Under the pieces are notes generated by a model. The model was not told where the DNA came from. It did no database searches and was given only the letters and a program-made list of their open reading frames with translations. From NCBI GenBank assembly GCA_025449845.1, contig JANWIP010000017.1:62001-126000 (forward strand): 64,000 bases of DNA, given 5' to 3'. The translations under genes and the position numbers were made by a program. Below are positions 21,619 through 29,898 of this stretch, piece after piece. This stretch comes from Solirubrobacteraceae bacterium. Lineage in GTDB: Bacteria; Actinomycetota; Thermoleophilia; Solirubrobacterales; Solirubrobacteraceae. Every line of letters starts with the position of its first letter. Position 1 is the stretch's first letter.

Positions 21619-23148
21619 ATGAACCGTCATCACAAGCGTCGGCGCTTCGCCACTTTGGCGGCTTGCGTCGGCACCACCGCCGCGCTTGCCGTGCTCGGCT
21701 CTGCCGGGGCCGCGTCGGCGTCGGTGACCTGCGGGGCACCCGGGTTCGCGTCGGGCTCGTCCTTCCAGAGCACAGCTCAGCACTCGGTCTTCCTGACCTC
21801 AGCCGGTTGGGGAGCGCACAGCAGTTGCTCGGTCGCACCTACCGCGTCCACCCTCACCTACACCGCGACGGCCAGCGGCCCGGGTCTGGAAGAGTTCGGC
21901 AACACCGCCGGTCACTTCCTGCCCGAAAAGGACCCGACCGCATTCGGCTCCGGAGCCGCGATCAAGGACAAGAACGGAGACGTCCTCGACTTCTTCGTCG
22001 GCACCGATGACGCTCCGACCCCTAGGGAATTGGGCGAGGCGGCGCTGGCGGCAGGGACGCTGCACAGCCAGAAGGCCGAGATCACGATCCCGATCGCGCA
22101 GGAGCCGATGGCGATAATGCTGAGCCTGCCCGCGGGCTGCAAGCTCCTGGCCGGCAGTTCCGTCGACCTCAACAACACTACGCTCCCACAATTGTGGGAG
22201 GGCACGACTGCTGCCAGCGGCGGAGACCCGGGTGGCGTCCAGGCACAGAACGGCTACGCGATCAATACGTGGGGCGCGTTCTTCTCGCAGTTGGGCTACA
22301 CCAAGATCACGAGCGGCTCGCCGACGAGCGGCCAGTTCCTCGATGAAGAAGGGCTGACCGGCTGCGGACAGGAAATCAAGCCGCAGGTTCGTCAGACGTC
22401 CTCCGGCACCTCATTCGTGTTCAAGAGCTACCTGGCTCAGGTCAACCCCAGCGTGTGGAATGGATTCGCCGCTGACGCACCGACCTGGCCCAACGGCTCG
22501 GTCGTGACGACCAACCTGAAGACTGGCAGCGGAACCGAATTCCTCAAGAACGACACCGGCGGCCACCTCGCGCAGAACACCGCGGCCAACGCCGGCTCGG
22601 TCGGTTACACCAACACGGCCGACGCTGCCTCCTCGACCAACGGGGGCTTCACCAACGCGGCCACGATATCCAAGTTCAGCACCGGCACTCCGGGAACGGA
22701 AAGCCCCGAACACCAGATCGTGTGGGCGGAGGTCCAGAACAACGGCCTCAGCACCTCGGGCGCGACGTACACGGATCCGGTTGTGAGCGGGGGTGTCGGC
22801 AACTGCGAGACCAGCAAGATCCTGCCGGCTGAGGAAGGGTTCCCGTACTCCTACACGGACTCTTGGTACGGCCTGCTTGCCTCCGACCCGAACATCTCCG
22901 AAGACGCCAGTGCCGTCGACTACCCGATCTGCGGGCTGACGTACGACCTGGTGTTCCACCACTACTCGAACAAGCACCTGTATGGCCAGACCACGACGGC
23001 GCACGAAGTCGCCAACACGGTCAAGGACCTGTTCGAATACATCACCGGCCCGGGTCAGAGCGACATCCAGTCGCATGATTACACCCGTTACCCGACAGGG
23101 TTCCAGTCGCACGTCTCATTGGCTGTCAACCCAGGCATCGGCTTCTGA
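21619..23148 (+). CDS. PstS-like secreted phosphate-binding-type protein
   Basis: 509 residues from the ATG at 21619, supported by the ribosome binding site and by the signal peptide that follows (KRRRFATLAACVGTTAALAV, cleavage after ASA). The sequence follows the PBP-like fold of PstS: GSSFQSTAQ, LTYTATASGPGLEEFG, VGTDDAPTPREL, the very PstS-like IPIAQEPMAIMLSLPAGC, LPQLWEGT, SGTSFVFKSYLAQV and AGSVGYTNTAD, with a final YPICGLTYDLVF. These correspond to the phosphate-contacting loops and hinge strands of the family. No pstCAB genes follow, so it may be an orphan binding protein or sensor. The terminator at 23174 indicates a monocistronic message. Phosphate as ligand is inferred. Confidence 0.75.
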   Translation: MNRHHKRRRFATLAACVGTTAALAVLGSAGAASASVTCGAPGFASGSSFQSTAQHSVFLTSAGWGAHSSCSVAPTASTLTYTATASGPGLEEFGNTAGHFLPEKDPTAFGSGAAIKDKNGDVLDFFVGTDDAPTPRELGEAALAAGTLHSQKAEITIPIAQEPMAIMLSLPAGCKLLAGSSVDLNNTTLPQLWEGTTAASGGDPGGVQAQNGYAINTWGAFFSQLGYTKITSGSPTSGQFLDEEGLTGCGQEIKPQVRQTSSGTSFVFKSYLAQVNPSVWNGFAADAPTWPNGSVVTTNLKTGSGTEFLKNDTGGHLAQNTAANAGSVGYTNTADAASSTNGGFTNAATISKFSTGTPGTESPEHQIVWAEVQNNGLSTSGATYTDPVVSGGVGNCETSKILPAEEGFPYSYTDSWYGLLASDPNISEDASAVDYPICGLTYDLVFHHYSNKHLYGQTTTAHEVANTVKDLFEYITGPGQSDIQSHDYTRYPTGFQSHVSLAVNPGIGF

Positions 23149-23173
23149 TCCGCTAACGCGCTTCAGATGCCTG

Positions 23174-23213
23174 CGGCCCGTCGCGCCTCGTGCGCGGCGG
23201 GCCGTTGTCATTT
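23174..23213 (+). terminator. intrinsic terminator after the PstS-like gene
   Basis: A 13-bp GC-rich stem (23174-23186 with 23192-23204, loop CTCGT) is followed by TTGTCATTT. It lies 25 nt after the stop and also upstream of the end of the convergent arsJ gene. Confidence 0.85.
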
Positions 23214-23297
23214 AAGGGCGCGGTGTACTTATGGATGCCGTCTGCTTCGACGGGTGCCATAGCGAGCGTTTCAAGGGCGGCACCCGCCGTCGGGTGT

Positions 23298-24593
23298 TCA
23301 GGCGGTCTGTGAGAGCCGGTTCGGCTGGGGACTTCTTGAGACCTCGGTTGGCAGCAGGAGTGACAGCAGGGCGGCGAGGACGAGGAATGCGGCTGATGTC
23401 CACAGGCATGCGGTGAGCCCGTGCCTTTGGTAGAGCAGTCCTGAGAGGACGGTCCCGGCGAGGCGCCCGATGGCGTTGGCCATGTAGTAGAAGCCGACGT
23501 TCATTGCGACTTTGTCGTTATCGGCGTAGGCGAGGATGAGGTAGGAGTGCACGGCGGAGTTCATCGCGAAGGCGATCCCGAATGGGATCAGTCCGCCGAG
23601 GATCACGACGGTCGGGTTGAGGCCGGCGTTCAGGGCGCCGGCCATCGCGGCGGGGCATAGTGCCACGCTGAGTGCCAGCCAGACGGCGGTCCTGCCGTCG
23701 GGCTCACCGTCGGGGCCGTCGCCGTGGCCGTGGCGGCGTACGAAGCGCGGTGCGGCTGCCTGGACGGCGCCGTAGCCGATCACCCATGTGGCGAGGAGGG
23801 TCCCTACCGCCCAGAAGCTCCAGCCCAGTTCGGAGTAGAGGAAGAACGGCAGGCCGACGACGAACCACACGTCGCGCGCCGCGAACAGGAAGACGCGCGC
23901 CGCGGCGAGGATGTTGACCGCGCGGTTGTTGGAGAACATCTTCGTGAACTTCGCGGTCTTGTCGGGGCGGCCGAGGTGTCCGTGCATCAGAGTCGATGTG
24001 GCGATGAGCGCGATGAGCACGAGCGCCGCGAGGGCCAGCGCGGCGGTCTGGAACCCGAACAGGGTGAGCAGCAGGCCGCCGAGAAAGAAGCCGACTCCCT
24101 TCAGCGCGTTCTTTGACCCGGTGAGGATCGCAACCCAGCGATACAGCGAGGACTGGTCGTTCTCTGCCACGACGAGCTTGACAGCGCTCTTGGAGCTCAT
24201 CTTGGTCAGGTCCTTCGCGATGCCCGAGAGCGCCTGGGAGGCCATGACGTAGGGCACGACCAGCAGCGACGCCGGCGCGAAGCCCAGCATCAGGAGCGCC
24301 AAGACCTGCACGGCGAGTCCCATGAAGAGGGTGATCTTCAATCCCAGGCGGGTCGCGAGCCAGCCGCCGAGGAGGTTCGTGACGACGCCGGCGATCTCAT
24401 ACAGGACGAACAGCGAGGCGACCTGCAGCGGTGTGTAGCCGAGCTGATCGAAGTAGAAGAGGACGAGTGTGCGGGTCGCCCCGTCGACGAGCGTGTCGGC
24501 CCAGTACGCCCCGGTCACGAGCACGTAGTTGCGAAGGTCACCGCGCCGCGGTGGCGCGGTGGCACCGGCGGGCGCTGCCGTGCTGCTAGTCAC
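23298..24593 (-). CDS. arsJ: ArsJ, organoarsenical (1-arseno-3-phosphoglycerate) MFS exporter
   Basis: 431 residues from the GTG at 24593, which overlaps the stop of the GAPDH gene; an upstream in-frame ATG at 24698 lies well inside GAPDH and is unlikely. Twelve or so hydrophobic helices are visible. Characteristic ArsJ stretches include [20 protein letters not shown] near the N-terminus, [20 protein letters not shown], and [19 protein letters not shown] in the central loop. In known systems ArsJ exports the unstable ester that GAPDH makes from arsenate and glyceraldehyde-3-phosphate, removing arsenate from the cell. Direct coupling to the GAPDH gene strongly supports the assignment. It sits in the inner membrane. 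Confidence 0.93.
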   Translation of the reverse strand: MTSSTAAPAGATAPPRRGDLRNYVLVTGAYWADTLVDGATRTLVLFYFDQLGYTPLQVASLFVLYEIAGVVTNLLGGWLATRLGLKITLFMGLAVQVLALLMLGFAPASLLVVPYVMASQALSGIAKDLTKMSSKSAVKLVVAENDQSSLYRWVAILTGSKNALKGVGFFLGGLLLTLFGFQTAALALAALVLIALIATSTLMHGHLGRPDKTAKFTKMFSNNRAVNILAAARVFLFAARDVWFVVGLPFFLYSELGWSFWAVGTLLATWVIGYGAVQAAAPRFVRRHGHGDGPDGEPDGRTAVWLALSVALCPAAMAGALNAGLNPTVVILGGLIPFGIAFAMNSAVHSYLILAYADNDKVAMNVGFYYMANAIGRLAGTVLSGLLYQRHGLTACLWTSAAFLVLAALLSLLLPTEVSRSPQPNRLSQTA

Positions 24594-25641
24594 CGGCCGC
24601 CCTGGCGGAGCGCGCCGTGCGTTCATCCTCAGGGAGACTGTCGGCAACTGCGCGCGCGAGCTCGACCATGCGGTTGGCGTAGCCCCACTCGTTGTCATAC
24701 CACGCGAGGATCTTCACCTGCGTCTCGTCGGTGACCATCGTGGATGGCGCGTCGATGATCCCCGAGCGCGGGTCGTCCTTGAAGTCGACCGACACGAGCG
24801 GCCGCCGCTCATAGCCGAGGATCCCCGCAAGCGGGCCGTCGGCGGCAGCTTCGAGCAGTCCGTTGACCTCCTCCACGGTAGTGGGGCGGCCAACCTCGAA
24901 GACGCAGTCGGTCAGCGATGCGTTGAGCAGCGGCACGCGCACCGCAAGACCGTTCAGCTTGCCCTCGAGCTCCGGGAAGATCAGCCCGATCGCGGTTGCC
25001 GACCCAGTTGTGGTGGGGATCAGCGAGACGCCCGCGGCGCGCGCCCTGCGCAGGTCCTTGTGCGGCGCATCGATCAGCGTCTGCGTGTTCGTCATGTCGT
25101 GCAGCGTCGTGATCTGTCCGTGCCGGATACCGATCCCCTCGTGGATCACCTTCACGACCGGCGCGAGGCAGTTGGTGGTGCATGAGGCCGCTGTCAGCAG
25201 ATCGTGACGTTGGGCGTCGTAGAGGTGGTCGTTGACCCCGACGACCACGTTCAGGGCGCCGGCCTTGACCGGCGCCGCGACTATCACCTTGCGTACCCCC
25301 TGCTGGAAGTAGGGGTCAAGGAGCTCGGGTGTGCGGAACCTGCCAGAGCACTCGAGCACGATCTCGACGCCGAGCTCGCCCCACGGCACATCGCCGGGCT
25401 CGGCGGCGGCGCTGTAGCCGATCTCGGTCCCGTTGACCGTGAGCACCTCCCCATCGCCGCTTACGTCCTCAGACCAACGCCCGTGGATCGAGTCGAACGT
25501 CAGCAGGTGCGCGGCGGTGCCCGCGTCGCCACTCAGCTCGTTGACATGCGTGAACGCGAGCTGCGGCCAGCCCCATGCTGCCCGCAGCGCCAAGCGCCCC
25601 ATGCGACCGAAGCCGTTGATGGCGACCCGTGCGCCGCTCAT
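24586..25641 (-). CDS. ArsJ-associated glyceraldehyde-3-phosphate dehydrogenase
   Basis: 351 residues from the ATG at 25641, chosen because [20 protein letters not shown] matches the normal GAPDH N-terminus; the open frame extends 30 codons upstream into arsC. The NAD-binding GxGxxG is INGFGRMG, the catalytic Cys lies in SCTTNCLAP, the phosphate-binding loops include [20 protein letters not shown], and the C-terminus carries [17 protein letters not shown]. In arsenate-resistance operons this enzyme uses arsenate in place of phosphate to make 1-arseno-3-phosphoglycerate, exported by ArsJ. It overlaps the arsJ start by 8 nt and follows arsC by 16 nt. The dedicated arsenic role is inferred from that context. 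Confidence 0.92.
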   Translation of the reverse strand: MSGARVAINGFGRMGRLALRAAWGWPQLAFTHVNELSGDAGTAAHLLTFDSIHGRWSEDVSGDGEVLTVNGTEIGYSAAAEPGDVPWGELGVEIVLECSGRFRTPELLDPYFQQGVRKVIVAAPVKAGALNVVVGVNDHLYDAQRHDLLTAASCTTNCLAPVVKVIHEGIGIRHGQITTLHDMTNTQTLIDAPHKDLRRARAAGVSLIPTTTGSATAIGLIFPELEGKLNGLAVRVPLLNASLTDCVFEVGRPTTVEEVNGLLEAAADGPLAGILGYERRPLVSVDFKDDPRSGIIDAPSTMVTDETQVKILAWYDNEWGYANRMVELARAVADSLPEDERTARSARAAGD

Positions 25642-25657
25642 CGAGCTGTGGCCCGGG

Positions 25658-26335
25658 TCACGACTCACCCCGCCCTGCGAGTACGTCACAGACGTCCCTA
25701 CGCAGGCATTCGCGGGTCTGTCGGTGCGCAAGAGTCAGGATGTGGGAGCGCACGCGTGCACCCGCAAAACCTTCCAGGACCGCGTCGGCGCACGCTCGGA
25801 TCTCCTCTGGGGAGCGGGTCTCGGCGAACTCCCTGGCGAGCGGCGGCAGCAGTCGCGCGAGGCGTAGCTCGTGTGCGGTGCGGTCGCTGCGGATCGCATC
25901 AAGACGCTTGTCGATCAGCTCAACGACGTGCGCCTCGATACCGTCGCGGATCGCGCGGACGTCATCGATCGCCCGGCCGGCTGGGTCGGGTACGTCCCAT
26001 GCCTCCACCATCGCCGGCACGTAGGGGCACGCGTCACCGCAGCCCATCGTGATCGCCCAGTCTGCGTGGAGCTGCATCTCCAGCGAGAGCTTCTGCGGTT
26101 GGCGTGCCGCGATGTCGATGCCGACCTCGCCCATCACGTCGACCACAGCCGGCCAGATCGCGGGAGCGGGCGAGGTGCCGGCAGACTCAGCCCGCACGTC
26201 CTGCGGTGCGTGATGCTCAAAGAACGCCTGCGCCATCTGTGAGCGCCCAGCGTTGTGGTTGCAGACGAACAGCACGCACCGGACCGCTCGCTCCGCAGAT
26301 GGCCGAGGGATGATGGACTCCTCATCGATGTTCAC
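25658..26335 (-). CDS. arsC: arsenate reductase ArsC (LMW-phosphatase type) with C-terminal helical extension
   Basis: 225 residues from a GTG at 26335. The catalytic P-loop CNHNAGRS (Cys 25 to Arg 31) matches thioredoxin- or mycothiol-linked low-molecular-weight phosphatase-type arsenate reductases, and [11 protein letters not shown] near residue 97 carries the further Cys pair used in the reduction relay. [17 protein letters not shown] closes the catalytic domain at about 140. The remaining 85 residues form a helical extension ([20 protein letters not shown] and [18 protein letters not shown]) absent from minimal ArsC. It reduces As(V) to As(III), the ArsM substrate. First gene of the leftward ars operon, divergent from arsR. 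Confidence 0.9.
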   Translation of the reverse strand: MNIDEESIIPRPSAERAVRCVLFVCNHNAGRSQMAQAFFEHHAPQDVRAESAGTSPAPAIWPAVVDVMGEVGIDIAARQPQKLSLEMQLHADWAITMGCGDACPYVPAMVEAWDVPDPAGRAIDDVRAIRDGIEAHVVELIDKRLDAIRSDRTAHELRLARLLPPLAREFAETRSPEEIRACADAVLEGFAGARVRSHILTLAHRQTRECLRRDVCDVLAGRGES

Positions 26336-26388
26336 GGCGCGATCATATTAGATCGACAAACATAATTGTTATTGATATAAGTAGATCG
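26336..26388. promoter_or_regulatory. divergent ars promoter and probable ArsR operator
   Basis: An AT-rich 53-bp gap in otherwise GC-rich DNA. Rightward: TCGACA at 26353-26358, 17-bp spacer, TATAAG at 26376-26381, then 7 nt to the arsR ATG, so arsR is probably leaderless. Leftward: TAATAT (complement of 26345-26350) lies 9 nt before the arsC GTG. A direct repeat TAGATCGA at 26349 and 26382 (33 bp apart) and the ATAA-TTG-TTAT inverted repeat at 26362-26372 are candidate ArsR contacts. ArsR binding here would repress both directions until As(III) is bound. Confidence 0.7.
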
Positions 26389-26742
26389 ATGTCCGTCGAT
26401 CTGGAGTTGGCCCCCAAGCAGAAGCGAGCCGCCGGCGAGCGCTGCTGCGAACCCGTCGTCTACCCCGACGTCCAGCGTGAGGACGCGCTGCGGATGGCCG
26501 AGGTCGCCAAGGCCCTCGGCGACCCGATCCGCCTGCAGCTCGTGGATGTGCTCCGCAAGCATGCCGGCAAGGTCTGCGTCTGCGAGCTCGTGCCATTGTT
26601 CGACATCGCCCAGCCCACGCTCTCACACCATCTGAAGAAGCTCCGCGACGCCGGGATCGTGGACTCGGAGCGCCAGGGCCTGTGGGCCTACTACTACGTC
26701 ATCCCCGACGCACTGAAGGAGCTGTCCGCATGGCTGACATGA
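26389..26742 (+). CDS. arsR: ArsR-family As(III)-responsive repressor
   Basis: 117 residues from the ATG at 26389. A winged helix-turn-helix of the ArsR/SmtB family: EVAKALGDPIRLQLVDVL, then the arsenic-binding VCVCEL motif in the alpha-3 region, the recognition helix QPTLSHHLKKLRDAGIV and the wing ERQGLWAYYYV. An extra Cys pair, ERCCEP at 19-20, could supply a third thiolate. Family members leave DNA on binding trivalent arsenic. It lies at the divergent ars promoter and overlaps arsM by 13 nt, so it probably controls both the arsC-GAPDH-arsJ operon and its own arsM operon. Confidence 0.94.
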   Translation: MSVDLELAPKQKRAAGERCCEPVVYPDVQREDALRMAEVAKALGDPIRLQLVDVLRKHAGKVCVCELVPLFDIAQPTLSHHLKKLRDAGIVDSERQGLWAYYYVIPDALKELSAWLT

Positions 26743-27626
26743 CCGTGGCTGACACGAGCGCCGACTCCTGCTGTGCCCCCGCACAGCAGTCGACGTGCTG
26801 CGAGCCGAGCACCAAGACCGACTGCTGCGGTCATGGCGAGAGCTGCGGCTGCGACGCGGGGACGTCGGACATCCGCGAGAGTGTCCGCGAACGCTACGCC
26901 GCCGCGGCCACACAGGTCACGACGACGGACCCAGGTAGCGGCTGCTGCGCGCCAAGCGAGACCTTCGACGGTGGCAGCGAGGTCTTCGGCGCCGCGCTCT
27001 ACGCGCTCGGGGACCGCGAGCAGCTGCCGGACACCGCCACGCTCGCATCGCTCGGCTGCGGCAACCCCACTGCCGTCGCCGAACTCCACGAGGGCGAGAC
27101 GGTCCTCGACCTCGGGTCCGGCGGCGGGATAGACGTCCTGCTCTCCGCCAAGCGCGTCGGGCCGACCGGCAAAGCGCACGGCCTGGACATGACCGATGAG
27201 ATGCTCGCGCTCGCCCGCGAGAACGCGCGGAAGGCCGGCGTTCAAAACGTGCAGTTCCACAAGGGCTACATCGAGGAGATCCCGCTCCCTGACGAGAGCG
27301 TCGATGTGGTGATCTCCAACTGCGTGCTGAACCTCTCCGCGGACAAGCCACGCGTCCTGCGTGAAGTCGCGCGAGTACTGCGACCCGGCGGGCGCTTCGC
27401 GATCTCCGACGTGATCGCCGACGAGAGCATGGACGACGCCACACGCGCCGACATGCAGGCATATACCGGCTGCATCGCCGGAGCGCTCACCCGTCAGCAG
27501 TTCGCAGCCACGCTGGGCGACGCGGGCTTGACCGACATCGAGATACGCGAGACGCACCGCGTCCACCCGCAGGCCGCCTCGGCGATCATCCGTGCCCGCA
27601 AGCCAAGCGAGCAATGCACTCGTTGA
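26730..27626 (+). CDS. arsM: ArsM, arsenite S-adenosylmethionine methyltransferase
   Basis: 298 residues from the ATG at 26730; GAAGGAG at 26716-26722 is 7 nt upstream, which favours this over the ATG at 26739. The first 50 residues are Cys-rich with three CC pairs (SCCAP, TCCEP, DCCGH) and CGC, a likely As(III)-collecting tail. The SAM-binding motif is [20 protein letters not shown]. The three conserved arsenic-binding Cys positions are represented by [15 protein letters not shown] and YTGCIAGAL. The enzyme turns As(III) into methylated species. Coupled to arsR by a 13-nt overlap and closed by a hairpin directly at the stop codon. Confidence 0.93.
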   Translation: MADMTVADTSADSCCAPAQQSTCCEPSTKTDCCGHGESCGCDAGTSDIRESVRERYAAAATQVTTTDPGSGCCAPSETFDGGSEVFGAALYALGDREQLPDTATLASLGCGNPTAVAELHEGETVLDLGSGGGIDVLLSAKRVGPTGKAHGLDMTDEMLALARENARKAGVQNVQFHKGYIEEIPLPDESVDVVISNCVLNLSADKPRVLREVARVLRPGGRFAISDVIADESMDDATRADMQAYTGCIAGALTRQQFAATLGDAGLTDIEIRETHRVHPQAASAIIRARKPSEQCTR

Positions 27627-27666
27627 CCGACTGTCTACCCGCGCTATCCGCAGCGGGCAGTCGGTC
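27625..27666 (+). terminator. hairpin terminator overlapping the arsM stop codon
   Basis: GACCGACTG at 27625-27633 pairs with CAGTCGGTC at 27658-27666, and CCCGC at 27638 with GCGGG at 27653. The outer stem begins inside the arsM stop. No long T run follows, so termination strength is uncertain. Confidence 0.65.
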
Positions 27667-27714
27667 GCTCCGGGGCTCTTGATCGGGAGTCGCTCCGGAG
27701 GCTCCTGACCGGGA
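27664..27714. repeat. 25-26-bp imperfect direct repeat
   Basis: GTCGCTCCGGGGCTCTTGAT and GTCGCTCCGGAGGCTCCTGA start the two units at 27664 and 27689; both end in CGGGA. They follow the arsM hairpin in the 202-bp gap before the phosphoesterase gene; nothing else was recognised in that gap except a single GTTCACA at 27727. Confidence 0.75.
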
Positions 27715-27828
27715 GCTTGGCTTCGCGTTCACAAAGCTGCAACATGGCGCGGGTCCGTGTCCCCGATGCTTCGTGACCGGCGGTGAGACCGTCCCGCCGG
27801 CGGACGGTCGAGCGCAGAGGGACATTCG

Positions 27829-29778
27829 ATGATGCCTCGGAACATCCTCATATACGCCACCGTCGTCATTGCGCCCGCAGCGTTGGCGATCGCAGGCCTG
27901 AGCACCACGGTGGCCGATTCCATACCGGCGGGCCAGGCGACCACGCCGATCAAGCACGTTGTGGTGATCTTCGAGGAGAACGCCACCTTCGACCATTACT
28001 TCGGCACCTACCCGCACGCCGTGAACCCGCCAGGTGAGCCGCGGTTCGTGGCGCGGCCCGGAACGCCGGCCGTGAATGGCCTGAGCGAAACGCTGCTGCT
28101 CGACAACCCCAATGCCGCCGATCCTCAGCGCCTGGACCGCGCGCAGCCGCTGACGTGCGACCAGGATCACCACTACAAGGCCGAGCAGCAAGCCTATGAC
28201 GGTGGTCTGGTGGACCAGTTCGTGCAGCACACCGCCGGCAGTGAATGCACCGGCGCCGAACCGGGGCCGACCGGCCAGAACAAGACGACCGTGATGGACT
28301 ACTACGACGGCAACACCGTCACGGCGCTGTGGAACTACGCCCAGCACTACACCCTGGAGGAGAACTCCTTCGGGACGCAGTTCGGACCGTCCTCGCCGGG
28401 GCACCTGAACCTCGTAAGCGGGGAAACGGGCGGGGCGAGCGCGACCAAGCCCAACAGCAGCCTGGCCAACGGCTCGCTGATCGGCAACGCCTACCCACAG
28501 TACGACGACTGCGTGGGGGATGGCAACAAGCCCGGAGGCGTCTCGGAACCGGCGCTCATCTCGATGTCCGGGAGAAACGTGGGCAACCTGCTGAACGCCG
28601 GGAGCGTGAGTTGGGGCTGGTTCCAGGGCGGCTTCACACCCACCGGCATGAACGCCGAAGGCAGAGCTGAATGCCGCACCTCACACGACAACGTGGGCGC
28701 GCAGAAGAGCTACTCCGACTATGTCTCCTACCACGAGCCCTTCCAGTACTACGCCTCGACCGCCAACCCCCATCACCTGCCCCCGACCTCGGTCGGCGCC
28801 GTGGGCGAGAGCGATCGAGCCAACCACCAGTACGACCTCTCGTATTTCAACGGTGCGCTCGCCGAAGGCAACCTGCCCGCTGTCTCCTTCCTCAAGCCTG
28901 CCGCTTACGAGGATGGTCACCCCGGCTACTCGGACCCGCTTGACGAACAGCGCTATCTGGTCGACACCATCAATGCGATCGAGCGCTCGCCGCAATGGTC
29001 CAGCACGGCAGTCATCGTCTCCTGGGATGACTCCGACGGCTGGTACGACCATGTGATGCCGCCGATCGTGCGTTCCTCGGCGTCCCCACAGGACAACCTG
29101 GATGGCCCGGAAAAGTGCGGCACGCTGCCCAGCCCTCTCCCGCCGTCCTTCCAGCAGGATCGCTGTGGCTACGGCCCGCGGCTGCCGCTTCTGGTGATCT
29201 CCCCGTGGGCGCGCGAAAACTACGTCGATAACACCCTCACCGACCAGTCCTCGATCCTGCGCTTCATCGAGGACAACTGGCAACTGGGCCGCATCGGCGG
29301 CAATTCCTCCGACGCCGAAGCGGGCTCGCTGGAAAGCGCCTTTGACTTCAACCCGAGCGACCTCCGCGCTGCCACGGTGATGCTCGATGACACCACGGGG
29401 GAAGTCCTGCCTCCGGCGCGCCCCGGCGAACCGCCCTCATCCACGGCCGGCCCGGGAGCGCCGCCGCCCACCGTCACCGGTCGTCGTGGCCCGGCGAGGG
29501 CCGTCGGCTGTTCGCTCTCACTCGAGAAGCATCATCGCCGTCGCCTCGCGGTCACCTGTCGCTTCACGGCGATCGGTATCCATGGGCGCGCGGCTGTCCG
29601 CATGCGCCTCGTGCGCCGCGGTCGCGTACTCGCAACCGCTCGCGCCTTCCTGCACGATTCCCAGGCCACAACGATCCTGCGCCTCGAGCGCATCCCCAAA
29701 GGCAGCTACACCCTCCGCATCGTGCTCACCAGCCGAGCCGCCGTCCTTGGCTTCGTGCGCTCGGTGAGGGTGGGCTGA
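27829..29778 (+). CDS. phospholipase C / acid-phosphatase-type secreted phosphoesterase
   Basis: 649 residues from the first of two adjacent ATGs at 27829. A short N-terminal hydrophobic segment (ILIYATVVIAPAALAIAGL) should direct export. The phosphoesterase family (phosphatidylcholine-hydrolysing phospholipase C group) is shown by IKHVVVIFEENATFDHYFGT at the N-terminus, NSFGTQFGPSSPGHLNLVSG, EDGHPGYSDPLDEQRYLVD and AVIVSWDDSDGWYDHVMPP, which hold the metal-binding Glu, Asn, Asp and His positions. The last 110 residues are an added beta-sandwich (CSLSLEKHHRRRLAVTCRF, RGRVLATARAFL). Such enzymes free phosphate from lipids or esters and are often induced by phosphate shortage. It follows the ars cassette and precedes the sulfated-glycan genes. 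Confidence 0.88.
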   Translation: MMPRNILIYATVVIAPAALAIAGLSTTVADSIPAGQATTPIKHVVVIFEENATFDHYFGTYPHAVNPPGEPRFVARPGTPAVNGLSETLLLDNPNAADPQRLDRAQPLTCDQDHHYKAEQQAYDGGLVDQFVQHTAGSECTGAEPGPTGQNKTTVMDYYDGNTVTALWNYAQHYTLEENSFGTQFGPSSPGHLNLVSGETGGASATKPNSSLANGSLIGNAYPQYDDCVGDGNKPGGVSEPALISMSGRNVGNLLNAGSVSWGWFQGGFTPTGMNAEGRAECRTSHDNVGAQKSYSDYVSYHEPFQYYASTANPHHLPPTSVGAVGESDRANHQYDLSYFNGALAEGNLPAVSFLKPAAYEDGHPGYSDPLDEQRYLVDTINAIERSPQWSSTAVIVSWDDSDGWYDHVMPPIVRSSASPQDNLDGPEKCGTLPSPLPPSFQQDRCGYGPRLPLLVISPWARENYVDNTLTDQSSILRFIEDNWQLGRIGGNSSDAEAGSLESAFDFNPSDLRAATVMLDDTTGEVLPPARPGEPPSSTAGPGAPPPTVTGRRGPARAVGCSLSLEKHHRRRLAVTCRFTAIGIHGRAAVRMRLVRRGRVLATARAFLHDSQATTILRLERIPKGSYTLRIVLTSRAAVLGFVRSVRVG

Positions 29779-29812
29779 GCGATCCAGGCGATGGCGTGCA
29801 CGGACAATCAAG

Positions 29813-29898
29813 GTGGCCGGCGCTCATGAGCGATGCACGCTTGAGGGCCAATCAGGTTGGCAGGCGCTCATGAGCGATGCACGCCTAAGGGCCAATCA
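29813..29898 (+). repeat. tandem duplication (44 bp between start codons) of a gene start
   Basis: Two near-identical copies at 29813-29855 and 29856-29898 each contain GCTCATGAGCGATGCACGC and GGGCCAATCAG. The two ATGs at 29826 and 29870 are 44 bp apart, so the copies are in different frames. A more degenerate third copy may lie just upstream. Confidence 0.92.
29826..29873 (+). CDS. 15-codon minicistron from the duplicated sulfotransferase start
   Basis: MSDARLRANQVGRRS ends in a TGA that overlaps the ATG of the sulfotransferase (ATGA at 29870-29873). Its first ten residues are identical to the sulfotransferase N-terminus because both come from the same duplicated sequence. It could act as a leader for translational coupling. 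Whether it is translated is unknown. Confidence 0.45.
   Translation: MSDARLRANQVGRRS

Noticed and set aside
23231-23416. Short plus-strand frame between the PstS-like gene terminator and arsJ
   Set aside because: Arg-rich, overlaps arsJ antisense, no ribosome binding site.
24594-24698. Longer ArsJ N-terminus starting at 24698
   Set aside because: It would run about 100 nt inside the GAPDH gene and adds residues not expected for the family; the GTG at 24593 gives the usual coupled start.
27727-27744. GTTCACA upstream of the phosphoesterase gene as a PHO box
   Set aside because: Only one unit fits; the positions 11 bp on either side do not match the core.
29813-29869. GTG at 29813 as the start of the sulfotransferase
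   Set aside because: It would translate the first copy of the duplication out of its original frame; the ATG at 29870 begins the sequence that the first copy duplicates.
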